64,000 nucleotides of DNA, taken from NCBI RefSeq assembly GCF_019312595.1, contig NZ_JAHWDQ010000004.1:282995-346994 (forward strand), in the 5' to 3' direction. The notes under the pieces are model-generated. The model was not told where the DNA came from. It worked only from the letters and a program-made list of their open reading frames with translations, and made no database searches. Shown here in pieces: positions 37,988-46,462 of this stretch. The stretch comes from Zhongshania aquimaris (GTDB taxonomy: Bacteria > Pseudomonadota > Gammaproteobacteria > Pseudomonadales > Spongiibacteraceae). The first letter of the stretch is position 1, and every line of letters begins with the position of its first letter. The translations under genes and the position numbers were made by a program.

Positions 37988-39577
37988 ATGACTTCCGGTA
38001 TTCATCCCTTTTCGTCAATTAATTTCTACTGCGAAACGCGCCCCCATGACATTGCAGTGGCCGACGAAAATGGTAGTTACAGTTTTGCACGCTTACAAAT
38101 GAATGCCTGGCAAGCAGTAAACGGGTTTAGATCACTGGGTTTAACTCAGAATGATCGTATCTCACTGATCTGCAAAAACCGCTACGAGACGCTCGTTCTC
38201 TTAGCGGCGGCATTACTTGGTGGCCCCGTTATTGTTCCCATCAACCGCAGGCTTACCCGCAGCGAACTTTGCTGGATCATCGATGATGCTCAATCTAAGT
38301 GCGTCATCATGGACGAAGAAACCGCTACCCTGCTGGGCGACATCGAGTGCCAAAACGTATTTATTCTAAAAGATAAATCGAGTAGTAATCCTGAAATTGG
38401 GCTATGTTTTGCTCGCTGGTTATCGGAACAGTCCGTCGAGAAAAATGAGCTGCTCTTTACACCCCGGCGGGACTACCTTCAAGTGTATACCTCCGGCACC
38501 AGTGGTTTCCCTAAAGGAGTAGTGCTGACCGAAGGAAATTGTGTATCCCAGCTAATAGCAATTTCACTTACCTTTGATATCGCTATTCTACCCAATGAAA
38601 AAATGTATCAAACGCTGCCGCTGTTTCATGTAGGTGGCATCTTCATCTCATTGCTGTGCCTAAGCAAAGGCGCAAGGTTGATATTGAGAAGTGAGTTTAA
38701 TCCCCAGGCGGCGTGTGAACTGATAAGCTCCGAAGAGCTTGAACATGCGACGCTAGTTCCCGCAATGATCCAAGCTTGCACGTCATTGGGTGACGGAAAG
38801 AATTATGACTATCGCAGCCTAAAAAGTATTATTTATGGTGCTTCGCCAATAAGTGAGCCGGTACTGCGCGCAGGGCGTCAGCACTTCGCATGTGATTTTG
38901 TACAGATTTATGGAATGACTGAAACCCATAGTGTTATATCGATGCTTGGCGCGAGAGCTCACAAAGAAATTTTCGACTCAAGGGATTCTTCACTGTTTGG
39001 CTCGGCGGGTCATCCTATCATTGGAAGCCATATTCAAATATGCGCCCCAGATGGCAGTGAAGTCGCCCAGGGGGCGATAGGCGAAATAAGAGTAAAATCT
39101 GACCTGGTTATGAAGGGGTACTGGAATAATCCAGAGGCTACAAATGAAGCTATCCAGAATGGCTATTTGCTCACTGGCGACATCGGCCGTATCGACGAGC
39201 GAGGCTATCTTTTTGTTGTCGACAGACTGAAGGACATCATCGTTTCAGGTGGTGAGAATATATCGTCCCTGGAGGTTGAATCCGTCCTCATGCGACACCC
39301 AGCTGTTGCCGACGCCGCTGTCATCGGCGCACCTCACGAAAAATGGGGCGAGATTGTTCTGGCACTACTCGTTGTAAAATCACAGGTGAATGCCTCAGAG
39401 ATATCAGAATTCACTCGCGAGTATCTATCCGGATTTAAGGTACCTAAACTCATTGTCTTTATCGATAGTATTCCGCGCAACGCAGGCGGGAAAATACTGA
39501 AGCGAAAACTGCGAGAATCCTATGCTACACCCACCGAAAGCGCACCATTATTAGCCAACGCTGAGGCCGCAAATTAA
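37988..39577 (+). CDS. AMP-forming acyl-CoA ligase
   Basis: 529-residue ANL ligase. Motifs are YTSGTSGFPKGVVLTEGN, YGMTETHS, GYLLTGDIGRIDERGYLFVVDR and the C-terminal NAGGKILKRKLRE with the catalytic Lys. The 2-bp gap after the aldehyde dehydrogenase gene indicates coupling. It would activate the acid made by that enzyme, completing an epoxide-aldehyde-acid-CoA series. Product could be passed to the acyl-CoA dehydrogenase and isomerase of the neighbouring operon. Confidence 0.92.
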   Translation: MTSGIHPFSSINFYCETRPHDIAVADENGSYSFARLQMNAWQAVNGFRSLGLTQNDRISLICKNRYETLVLLAAALLGGPVIVPINRRLTRSELCWIIDDAQSKCVIMDEETATLLGDIECQNVFILKDKSSSNPEIGLCFARWLSEQSVEKNELLFTPRRDYLQVYTSGTSGFPKGVVLTEGNCVSQLIAISLTFDIAILPNEKMYQTLPLFHVGGIFISLLCLSKGARLILRSEFNPQAACELISSEELEHATLVPAMIQACTSLGDGKNYDYRSLKSIIYGASPISEPVLRAGRQHFACDFVQIYGMTETHSVISMLGARAHKEIFDSRDSSLFGSAGHPIIGSHIQICAPDGSEVAQGAIGEIRVKSDLVMKGYWNNPEATNEAIQNGYLLTGDIGRIDERGYLFVVDRLKDIIVSGGENISSLEVESVLMRHPAVADAAVIGAPHEKWGEIVLALLVVKSQVNASEISEFTREYLSGFKVPKLIVFIDSIPRNAGGKILKRKLRESYATPTESAPLLANAEAAN

Positions 39578-40129
39578 TTCGCGGTTATAAGCGTTCTAAT
39601 AGAAAACGTCGAAACGCGGGCGGCACAGTTAAGTTTTTATTCATTTGTAATAGCTCTGACTTGCACAGACAGCGACCTTTTTTATGGCTATCTTTCTGTG
39701 CAAGTCGGAGCAACTATATTTAGTTCAATAAAAATCAGCCACATCCTTACCCCTTACCCTGAGATTTATGCGATCACAGGCCATCGCGCACTTCCTATCT
39801 CTTCTTACGACCTGTGAGCGAAATCCTGAATTTTGCATTGTGAATACTAGCTTAGCTCGCGATTTTGATGCTATTCAGGGCGCCGTTTATGGAATGACAT
39901 CGCTGACTCAAGCGAGACCTTGTCGCAAATGAACAAATCACGACTATAGAGTCCAGCGTGATAAAGCGTGGTGTATAGAGCTATAAACCATCTTTTGCGC
40001 AAACAACAAGTGCCTGAATAGGGTCTTTTGCCATTTTTTAGGTAATTTATATGCCCAAGGTATTAAACCTATCCTGTACATGTTGATATAATCACGCCGA
40101 TATTGATTCAGCACACAACACGGAACCTC
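39578..40129. other. Intergenic, about 550 bp
   Basis: Between the acyl-CoA ligase gene and the AP2-domain gene. It holds the long inverted repeat at 39653-39711 and a weaker TCACAGG/CCTGTGA pair (39774-39780 and 39811-39817). No gene is supported on either strand; small minus-strand frames here run antisense into the AP2 gene. Confidence 0.5.
39653..39711. repeat. 17-bp inverted repeat with a 25-nt spacer
   Basis: Left arm GCTCTGACTTGCACAGA (39653-39669) pairs with right arm TCTGTGCAAGTCGGAGC (39695-39711), with only one non-Watson-Crick position (T-G). There is no T-run after the right arm; T6 lies in the loop. It is longer than usual terminators and could be a transcript-end hairpin, a REP-like element or a remnant of a small mobile element. 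Confidence 0.75.
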
Positions 40130-40621
40130 ATGCCAAAAAGCAAAGCCATGTACGGCATAACTCGAATTGATGATGACTACCATCGCACACATGCGTGGCG
40201 GGTCAGCCTGCGTAGACAGAACAAGATGCACGTCAAGAATTTCCCCGATAAAACCTATAAGGGCAAGCGCAAAGCCCTGGCTGCGGCGAAAGTCTTCCGC
40301 GATGAGATCATAGATAAGTATCCACCCACTACGCGTCAAGCAATGTGTAATATCCAGCGCAGTAATAATAAGTCAGGTATTACTGGGGTTTACAGCTACG
40401 CGAAGAGATACAAACTAAAAAATAATTGTATTAAAGAGCTCTGGTACTGGGAGGCACACTGGCCCGGAGAAAAACCAGGCACCTTCGGCAAGGCAACATT
40501 CTCTTTCCAACAATACGGCGAGAAAAAGGCACATAAACTCGCCATAGCTGCGCGCAAAGCTGGCGTCGCGAAATTAAAAGGCGTGTTTTGGGCCAGCGAG
40601 CGGGGAGAGAAGTCACAGTAG
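40130..40621 (+). CDS. Tandem AP2-like DNA-binding domain protein
   Basis: About 163 residues from ATG 40130. Two AP2-like modules are visible: MYGITRIDDDYHRTHAWRV through FRDEI, and SGITGVYSYAKR through YWEAHW, ATFSFQQYGEKKAHKLAI and RKAG. Each shows the three-strand plus helix pattern (YG/GV start, W in strand 2 or 3, Ala-rich helix). In bacteria such domains occur in homing-endonuclease-derived and small orphan DNA-binding proteins. It stands alone between two operons with AT-rich, repeat-bearing flanks, which suggests a mobile-element origin. No nuclease domain is seen. Confidence 0.7.
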   Translation: MPKSKAMYGITRIDDDYHRTHAWRVSLRRQNKMHVKNFPDKTYKGKRKALAAAKVFRDEIIDKYPPTTRQAMCNIQRSNNKSGITGVYSYAKRYKLKNNCIKELWYWEAHWPGEKPGTFGKATFSFQQYGEKKAHKLAIAARKAGVAKLKGVFWASERGEKSQ

Positions 40622-40891
40622 TATCAAACGGAAACCTATGTCTTTCGATTTTATACAGTGTGACGCTCTGCAATTTCTGAGATCCGACAGTTATCGCTAT
40701 CTGCAGTGTTTTCACACAGCACTCAAATTTAACCCAACCCCGAAAGACGCAGCTCACCGTCGCCCCACTGAATAGCGCCTGAGTCGGCTCGCATGCTGAA
40801 TAATCCATGCCAACACGCACTAACACCCAGCCAAACCTAAAGGGGTCTAAGGTGAATTTCAGGGTAGTGTCGTTTTAAATTTATTTGAAAC

Positions 40892-41902
40892 TTATTCAAG
40901 ACGTTTTGTAGAATCTCTTAACTCGAGGCTAAACGGCAAAATAACGCGGTTGGCAGCTGGGCTTGCGCCAGACAAAATATCGAGCAGCAGCGTCATTGCC
41001 CGCTCGCCTATTTCATTGCGGGGCTGATGAATTGTCGTTAGACGCGGACTGGTGTACTCAGCAAAAACGATGTCATCGAAACCCAGAACGGAGATATCCC
41101 CGGGCAACTCACATCCGGCGTCGCGACAGGCTTGCATAGCACCAATCGCCATTTCGTCGTTCGCACAAAACACCGCACTCGGACGCTGCTTCCTTTGCAA
41201 CAGCGTGGTCATAGCACGATAACCCGATGCTAAAGTAAAGTCGCCCTGCACGACCAAGCCCTTTTCATAACGAAGCTGACTGGACTTAAGGGCATTTTTG
41301 TAACCCTGAAGCCTGTCCTCACAAAGAATAGAGTCTTCGGGGCCATCAATATAGGCTATATGACGATGCCCCAAGCTTAGTAAATGGCGAACCCCCACCT
41401 CCGCCGCAGCGACATTATCTATACCCACTGCCGGAACGGGAATATCTCGATGGTACTCACAGGCCATAACAAAAGGCGGCCAGGCGGGGTCGAGCGACTG
41501 TCGACCTTTGCGATACGGGAAGGGAATATTTCGACCGAGACAAATAATGCCATCAGCTTGTTTGTGAGAAACTAGATCACTGTAAATACGCTCATTCTCG
41601 TCGTAGCCCTGAGTATCACCTAAAAGCACTCGGTACTTAAATTGCCGAGCGACTCGTTCGATACCTTGAATAATATTGGCAAAGAACGGATTGGCGATGT
41701 CTGGCACTAACACGAGTACGGTGTTACTTCTGCGCCGGCGAAAATTTTGAGCCAAAGTGTTTGCAACATAGCCACTTTTCTCGACCGCCTGAATGACTTT
41801 ATTTCGGGTTTTTTCCGACACCTTGTCTGGCTCGGCCAGCGAGCGCGATACCGTCGCGATCGACACCCCCGCCAGTTTGGCGACGTCTTTAATGGTTACC
41901 AT
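40892..41902 (-). CDS. LacI-family transcriptional regulator
   Basis: 336 residues. The N-terminal HTH is TIKDVAKLAGVSIATVSRSL (3-22), then hinge NTLAQNFRRRR and a periplasmic-binding-protein-like domain with NPFFANIIQGIE, IDGPEDS, FCANDEMAIG and GFDDIVFAEYTSPRLTTIHQP. It is the last gene of the sugar operon, 27 bp after the MFS gene. The TGTAA-CG-TTACA operator at 51484-51499, upstream of the first gene, is its probable target, so it would control its own synthesis. Confidence 0.93.
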   Translation of the reverse strand: MVTIKDVAKLAGVSIATVSRSLAEPDKVSEKTRNKVIQAVEKSGYVANTLAQNFRRRRSNTVLVLVPDIANPFFANIIQGIERVARQFKYRVLLGDTQGYDENERIYSDLVSHKQADGIICLGRNIPFPYRKGRQSLDPAWPPFVMACEYHRDIPVPAVGIDNVAAAEVGVRHLLSLGHRHIAYIDGPEDSILCEDRLQGYKNALKSSQLRYEKGLVVQGDFTLASGYRAMTTLLQRKQRPSAVFCANDEMAIGAMQACRDAGCELPGDISVLGFDDIVFAEYTSPRLTTIHQPRNEIGERAMTLLLDILSGASPAANRVILPFSLELRDSTKRLE

Positions 41903-41929
41903 GTGATTCCTTCAGTGACGACGTTCAGG

Positions 41930-43231
41930 CTATGTCGCACTGTCATTTTTGTACGCCGCTGTAAGGCGATCGCGCCACCAAACCATGCCAAATACCGGTA
42001 GGAGCAACAGGGGCAAGATGGCGACCGATTGAAATGATTCTACGGATGCATACCTCAACACGGCAAGCATCTCTGCCCCCTCCAAGTTCGCCAAACGCGC
42101 TACACCACCGGCCGCTTCTATTTTTGCGGTATCGAAAATTGCGCCCATTTTCGGCAATAAAAATTGAATAGAAAGCCCACCGGCAAAGCCGGTCAAACCT
42201 AAAAATAAAGCGCCGCCACGCGTATATCGCTCGCTGACAACAGACAACATGGTGGGATATAAAAAGCACACCCCCATTCCCCACACCGTCGCTGCGGCAA
42301 AAGCGGCCAGCGGGGACTTAGAGATACTGAGCGCGTACAGGCCTATAGCCGCCAATACACAACTGCAAAACAACAAGCCGACTGACGATACATATTTAGC
42401 GATGGCGCCCGCAAAATGCCTCATCACAAACATCAGCGTACTGACGTAAATTAACACCCAAATGCCCTGCATTCCGACAATATTGGTCAACGCCAAATCT
42501 ACCCACTGACCGGGCGCCAGTTCGGTAGCAGCAGTTATCATCATTGCAAAGAACCAAATGAAGTAGCTGGGTGCGCGAAACAATTCGCGAAACATATCAC
42601 CGTAGGAAACCCCCGATTGCACCCGCTCTGACTCTGGAAAAATGGTAGAGAGTGTGAGATATGCCAGCAGTAATCCGGGCACTATCAGCATCAGTAAATT
42701 TACTTGCCACGGTAAGTCGAGTGCAGAAAATGCTAAGCCGGCCAGCCCGCCAACGACAATGCCCGCAGGCCACCATGCGTGAAGTATATTCAAACGTCGG
42801 GTTTTTTCATCTGGATACACCGCAGTGATCATCGGATTGCTTGCCGCCTCCACCGCGCCCCAACCCAAGCCCGTCAATAAAAACCCTATGTAAATTAACC
42901 AATACGTTATTCCGCTAAGCGGCATGAAAGAGGCGATAGCGACAGCCAGGCTGCCGCCGATATACCCCAATGCAGAAAAGAGCATCATGGCTCGCATTCC
43001 AACTTTGTCGACCAGCGCGCTACCAAATAAAAGGGTTAGTGCAAAACCGATAAAGGTCGCCCCCAACACTTCGCCGACCAGCGCGGCAGAGCGCGCCAAG
43101 TTCATCTGATTAAAAATATCAGCCTGAATGTCAGACGCGATACTAGCGCGCACAGCAAAGCCTAAGCCGATCATAAATATCGACAAATTACCGACCAGAA
43201 AAAGCCGTTTACGATCCAACGCTTCACCCAT
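41930..43231 (-). CDS. MFS transporter, sugar-type
   Basis: 433 residues with about 12 membrane segments. The loop 2-3 region reads GSALVDKVGMRAMM, an MFS signature variant, and residues YPDEKTRRLNILHAWWPAGIVVGG in the central part resemble sugar/proton symporters of the FucP/NagP-like type. It would carry the sugar or keto-sugar across the inner membrane for the cytoplasmic isomerase-like and Gfo/Idh enzymes encoded just upstream. Gap to the preceding gene is 46 bp. Confidence 0.88.
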   Translation of the reverse strand: MGEALDRKRLFLVGNLSIFMIGLGFAVRASIASDIQADIFNQMNLARSAALVGEVLGATFIGFALTLLFGSALVDKVGMRAMMLFSALGYIGGSLAVAIASFMPLSGITYWLIYIGFLLTGLGWGAVEAASNPMITAVYPDEKTRRLNILHAWWPAGIVVGGLAGLAFSALDLPWQVNLLMLIVPGLLLAYLTLSTIFPESERVQSGVSYGDMFRELFRAPSYFIWFFAMMITAATELAPGQWVDLALTNIVGMQGIWVLIYVSTLMFVMRHFAGAIAKYVSSVGLLFCSCVLAAIGLYALSISKSPLAAFAAATVWGMGVCFLYPTMLSVVSERYTRGGALFLGLTGFAGGLSIQFLLPKMGAIFDTAKIEAAGGVARLANLEGAEMLAVLRYASVESFQSVAILPLLLLPVFGMVWWRDRLTAAYKNDSAT

Positions 43232-43277
43232 AGAAACAACCCCTTATTATCATTATGCTGCCGCCAAAGCGGCTTTA

Positions 43278-44330
43278 TTAATTCGGTTCGATCCCCAGCA
43301 CTTGGCGATTGAATGCGTCGTCGCCGCCCGTGCCCGCGAAATCATCAAAGGCGCGATCAGTGAGGCGTATCATGTGATCGCGAATAAAGGGCGCCCCTTC
43401 CCGAGCGCCGTCTTCTGGATGCTTCAGACAACACTCCCATTCCAACACCGCCCATCCGTCATAGCCGTATTGGGCGAATTTACTGAATATCGCCTTGAAG
43501 TCGATCTGCCCGTCGCCGGGTGAGCGGAAGCGGCCGGGGCGGTCCACCCAATTGTCATAACCGCCGTAAACACCACTGCGACCATTGGGTCGAAACTCGG
43601 CATCTTTCACATGGAATGCTTTAATCCGCGAGTGATACAAATCGATAAAGGCGAGATAGTCCATTTGCTGAAGTAGTAAATGGCTGGGATCGTAGAGTAT
43701 ATTTGCCCGCGGATGATGATCGACGGCTTCGAGAAAACGCTCAAAACTTGCGCCGTCGTGCAAATCTTCACCGGGATGAATTTCGAAGCAGCAATCCACC
43801 CCCGCCTCGTCGAAGGCATCAAGAATCGGACGCCAGCGTTTGCCCAACTCTGCAAATCCAGCCTCTACTAAACCTGCTGGACGTTGGGGCCACGGATAAA
43901 AGGTATGCCATAGCAACGCGCCGGAAAACGTAGCGTGAGCAGTCAGCCCTAGGCGCTGACTGGCTTTGGCCGCCAACTTCAATTGATTTACCGCCCACGT
44001 CTGCCGCGCGACTGGATTGCCCCGCAACTCAGCGGGAGCAAATCCGTCCATCAATTGGTCGTACGCTGGGTGCACAGCCACTAACTGGCCCTGAAGGTGG
44101 GTCGACAGTTCAGAAATCTGCAGACCTGCAGACGCTATTCGACCCTTGAGTTCATCGCAGTAATCTTGGCTTTCCGCCGCCACTGACAGATCAATTAAGC
44201 TGCTCTCAAAACTCGGAAGCTGCACCCCCTCATAACCCAATTCTTTAGCCCATGCGCAAAGACCTTCCAAGGTATCAAAGGGAGCTTCACTGCCTGCAAA
44301 TTGAGCAAGAAAAATAGCTGGACCTTTCAT
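43278..44330 (-). CDS. Sugar phosphate isomerase/epimerase-like TIM barrel
   Basis: 350 residues of the AP-endonuclease-2/xylose-isomerase-like fold. Metal-ligand segments are visible: FEIHPGED (Glu), LYDPSHL (Asp/His), AFHVKDAEF (His/Asp) and VLEWECC (Glu). Relatives act on 3-keto sugars or C-glycosides as epimerases or lyases. The start shares one base with the stop of the Gfo/Idh gene (TAATG), so the two enzymes are made together and probably work in sequence. Confidence 0.88.
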   Translation of the reverse strand: MKGPAIFLAQFAGSEAPFDTLEGLCAWAKELGYEGVQLPSFESSLIDLSVAAESQDYCDELKGRIASAGLQISELSTHLQGQLVAVHPAYDQLMDGFAPAELRGNPVARQTWAVNQLKLAAKASQRLGLTAHATFSGALLWHTFYPWPQRPAGLVEAGFAELGKRWRPILDAFDEAGVDCCFEIHPGEDLHDGASFERFLEAVDHHPRANILYDPSHLLLQQMDYLAFIDLYHSRIKAFHVKDAEFRPNGRSGVYGGYDNWVDRPGRFRSPGDGQIDFKAIFSKFAQYGYDGWAVLEWECCLKHPEDGAREGAPFIRDHMIRLTDRAFDDFAGTGGDDAFNRQVLGIEPN

Positions 44331-45514
44331 TATTTATTCTCCAGTGCCGCAATGGCTTGCAAGTGATGCCACTTCTGGGTGGATTGCGACGCCGCAACTG
44401 TCGCCTCGATAAACCGCATACCACGCAGAGCATCTGCTATACCGGGCACATCGCGCTCAACTTCGGTGGCATCTCGGCCCTCCAGTCGCGCACGCACCTG
44501 GCCGGCAAAATTTCGGTAGTGATTGGCGAATGCCTCTAAATAGCCTTCTGGATGGCCTGCCGGTGTGCGGCTGTTGGCTAGGGCAAGCGGTGACAGCCCC
44601 GGCCCACCTGCACGCAGTATCTGCGCAGGGCGATCAGCCCATTTCAGGCACAGTGTATTTGGTTCGTGTTGCTGCCAATCCAAGCCACCTTTGTCGCCAT
44701 ACACACGCAGCCGTAGATTATTTTCTTCACCAGCGCAGATTTGGCTGGCGATTAACACACCGCGTGCACCATTTTCAAAACGCAGTAATACGGTTGCGTC
44801 ATCGTCCATTTCTCGACCTTCAACCACCGCATTGAGATCAGCGCAAATCGCTGCGATAGGCTCGCCGCAAACGTACTCACTTAGCTGCGCAGCATGCGAA
44901 CCAATATCCCCGACGCAGCTGCTTATTCCCGCCTGCGCAGGATCAAGCCGCCACGCCGCTTGTTTGCTTTCGGCTTCAACACCGGACTGTGCCAACCAAC
45001 CTTGCGGATACTCCACTAATACTTTGCGCACCTCACCCAGCGCACCACTAGCAACAAGACTTCGCGCCTGCTTTATCATTGGATAGCCGGCGTAGGTGTG
45101 GGTCAGCCCATAGAGTAAACCGGTCTTCTGCAGCTGCTCCGCCAACTGCTCCGCCTCATGCAAGGAGCGCGTTGCAGGTTTGTCACTGAGCACATGAAAC
45201 CCGTGCTTTAACGCCTCCGCTGCAATCGCGAAATGGCTGTCGTTCGGCGTGACTATCACGACAAAGTCCATACGCTCACCATCAGGTAGCGCCGCCTCTG
45301 CCGTCATCATGCTTGTGTAGCTTTGGTAGCTGCGCTCCGCGGGTAGACACAAACTTTCGGCAGTCTCCTGCGACTGCGCAGGGTTGCGAGAAAATACACC
45401 GCACACCAGTTCAATCTCGCCGTCCAAGCGAGCGGCGATACGATGAATAGGACCGATCATGGCGCCGGGGCCGCCCCCCACCATGCCCATACGGATTTTT
45501 CGACGCGCGGTCAT
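44330..45514 (-). CDS. Gfo/Idh/MocA-family oxidoreductase
   Basis: 394-residue NAD(P)-dependent sugar dehydrogenase-like protein. The Rossmann motif is MVGGGPGAMIGPIHR, the ThuB-like variant, and the usual EKP motif reads DKPATRS. A second catalytic-region element is CVGDIGSHAAQL with conserved Asp and His. The subfamily includes enzymes that form or reduce 3-keto-glycosides. ATGA overlap with thuA-like upstream and TAATG overlap with the isomerase-like gene downstream mark a coupled trio. Confidence 0.92.
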   Translation of the reverse strand: MTARRKIRMGMVGGGPGAMIGPIHRIAARLDGEIELVCGVFSRNPAQSQETAESLCLPAERSYQSYTSMMTAEAALPDGERMDFVVIVTPNDSHFAIAAEALKHGFHVLSDKPATRSLHEAEQLAEQLQKTGLLYGLTHTYAGYPMIKQARSLVASGALGEVRKVLVEYPQGWLAQSGVEAESKQAAWRLDPAQAGISSCVGDIGSHAAQLSEYVCGEPIAAICADLNAVVEGREMDDDATVLLRFENGARGVLIASQICAGEENNLRLRVYGDKGGLDWQQHEPNTLCLKWADRPAQILRAGGPGLSPLALANSRTPAGHPEGYLEAFANHYRNFAGQVRARLEGRDATEVERDVPGIADALRGMRFIEATVAASQSTQKWHHLQAIAALENK

Positions 45515-46422
45515 AACTCTCCCTCTCGCCGGACGGTCGGCACTGCCTTAGCGGGATCCGGCTGCGCAGTTTTTTGCGGCGACCTAAGCCAATGCATTGC
45601 CTCTACCAAAAACCGCTGATAGTCCGCCAGCCTATATGTGTGAGGCTGATGGCCAATAGCGCTGTACAGCACCCGCCCCTTGCCCAGCGCATGACGCCAG
45701 GCAATGGGATGCTCGCCCGGCATATGATCGCTGCCGAACAGATTGTCGCCCTTCACCTGGTATGAAGACTCATCAACAGTCAGCAAAATCTCATAGCCTT
45801 TGTCGCGGGGATTCGCCGCAAAGGCGTACCATTCTTCGTCGGCTACCAGCCAAGGAGAAGGCAGGTGCTGGGTTATCGGCGAGGCCGGATCAGCCACCAG
45901 CACATCAGCATCCTGAAATTGTGGATGCATGGTATGACCGATAAACTGCGCACCCACCAAGGTGTCGACATACCATTGCCAGCGGTAACTATGGTCTCCC
46001 CCGGAGGCGTGAATACCCAACCAGCCACCGCCGCCCTCCAACCACTGCCGCAATGCGTCGCGCTGGAGCTCAGTAAGTACGTCACCAGACACGTTATTCC
46101 AAATGATTAGATCGAACTGAGCGAGCAACTCCGGAGAATGCACAGCCGCATTATCAGTGAGATAGGCCTGCCAACCCTGTTCAGTAATTAATGTGGACAA
46201 CACCGACTTAGCGACAGGAATCGCCTCTTTATGAATAAAGCCGTTGGTCTTGGTGAATACCAGCACCGCGGGTCGACTAAATGCCGGTAGATTTGGCGCT
46301 TCAGTATCGTAGTCGTAACGTGGGATGAGCCCCATGGAGCGCACCTGATAATAGGCTACCGCTACAAAGATCAGTAACACTGCCAAGCCCACCCACAAAC
46401 TGCGCTTTAGCCATTGTTTCAT
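45511..46422 (-). CDS. ThuA-like protein, membrane-anchored
   Basis: 303 residues. An N-terminal signal anchor (SLWVGLAVLLIFVAVAYY) puts the ThuA-like glutamine-amidotransferase-fold domain in the periplasm. Segments VLVFTKTNGFIHKEAI, WNNVSGDVLTELQR, GGGGWLGIHASGGDHSY and SAIGHQPHTY are characteristic. ThuA proteins accompany 3-keto-disaccharide pathways (trehalose utilisation in rhizobia); their reaction is not settled. The presence here with ThuB-like Gfo/Idh supports a keto-glycoside route. Confidence 0.88.
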   Translation of the reverse strand: MKQWLKRSLWVGLAVLLIFVAVAYYQVRSMGLIPRYDYDTEAPNLPAFSRPAVLVFTKTNGFIHKEAIPVAKSVLSTLITEQGWQAYLTDNAAVHSPELLAQFDLIIWNNVSGDVLTELQRDALRQWLEGGGGWLGIHASGGDHSYRWQWYVDTLVGAQFIGHTMHPQFQDADVLVADPASPITQHLPSPWLVADEEWYAFAANPRDKGYEILLTVDESSYQVKGDNLFGSDHMPGEHPIAWRHALGKGRVLYSAIGHQPHTYRLADYQRFLVEAMHWLRSPQKTAQPDPAKAVPTVRREGEL

Positions 46423-46462
46423 TTATTATTTCCTCGCTGCTCAGCGCGGCACACGACGGTAA

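Noticed and set aside
40431..40826. 131-codon minus-strand frame
   Set aside because: Antisense to the AP2 gene over half its length; no domain or start signal.
43259..43272. GCCGC/GCGGC hairpin between the isomerase-like and MFS genes as a terminator
   Set aside because: Stem of 5 bp with no T-run after it on the minus strand.
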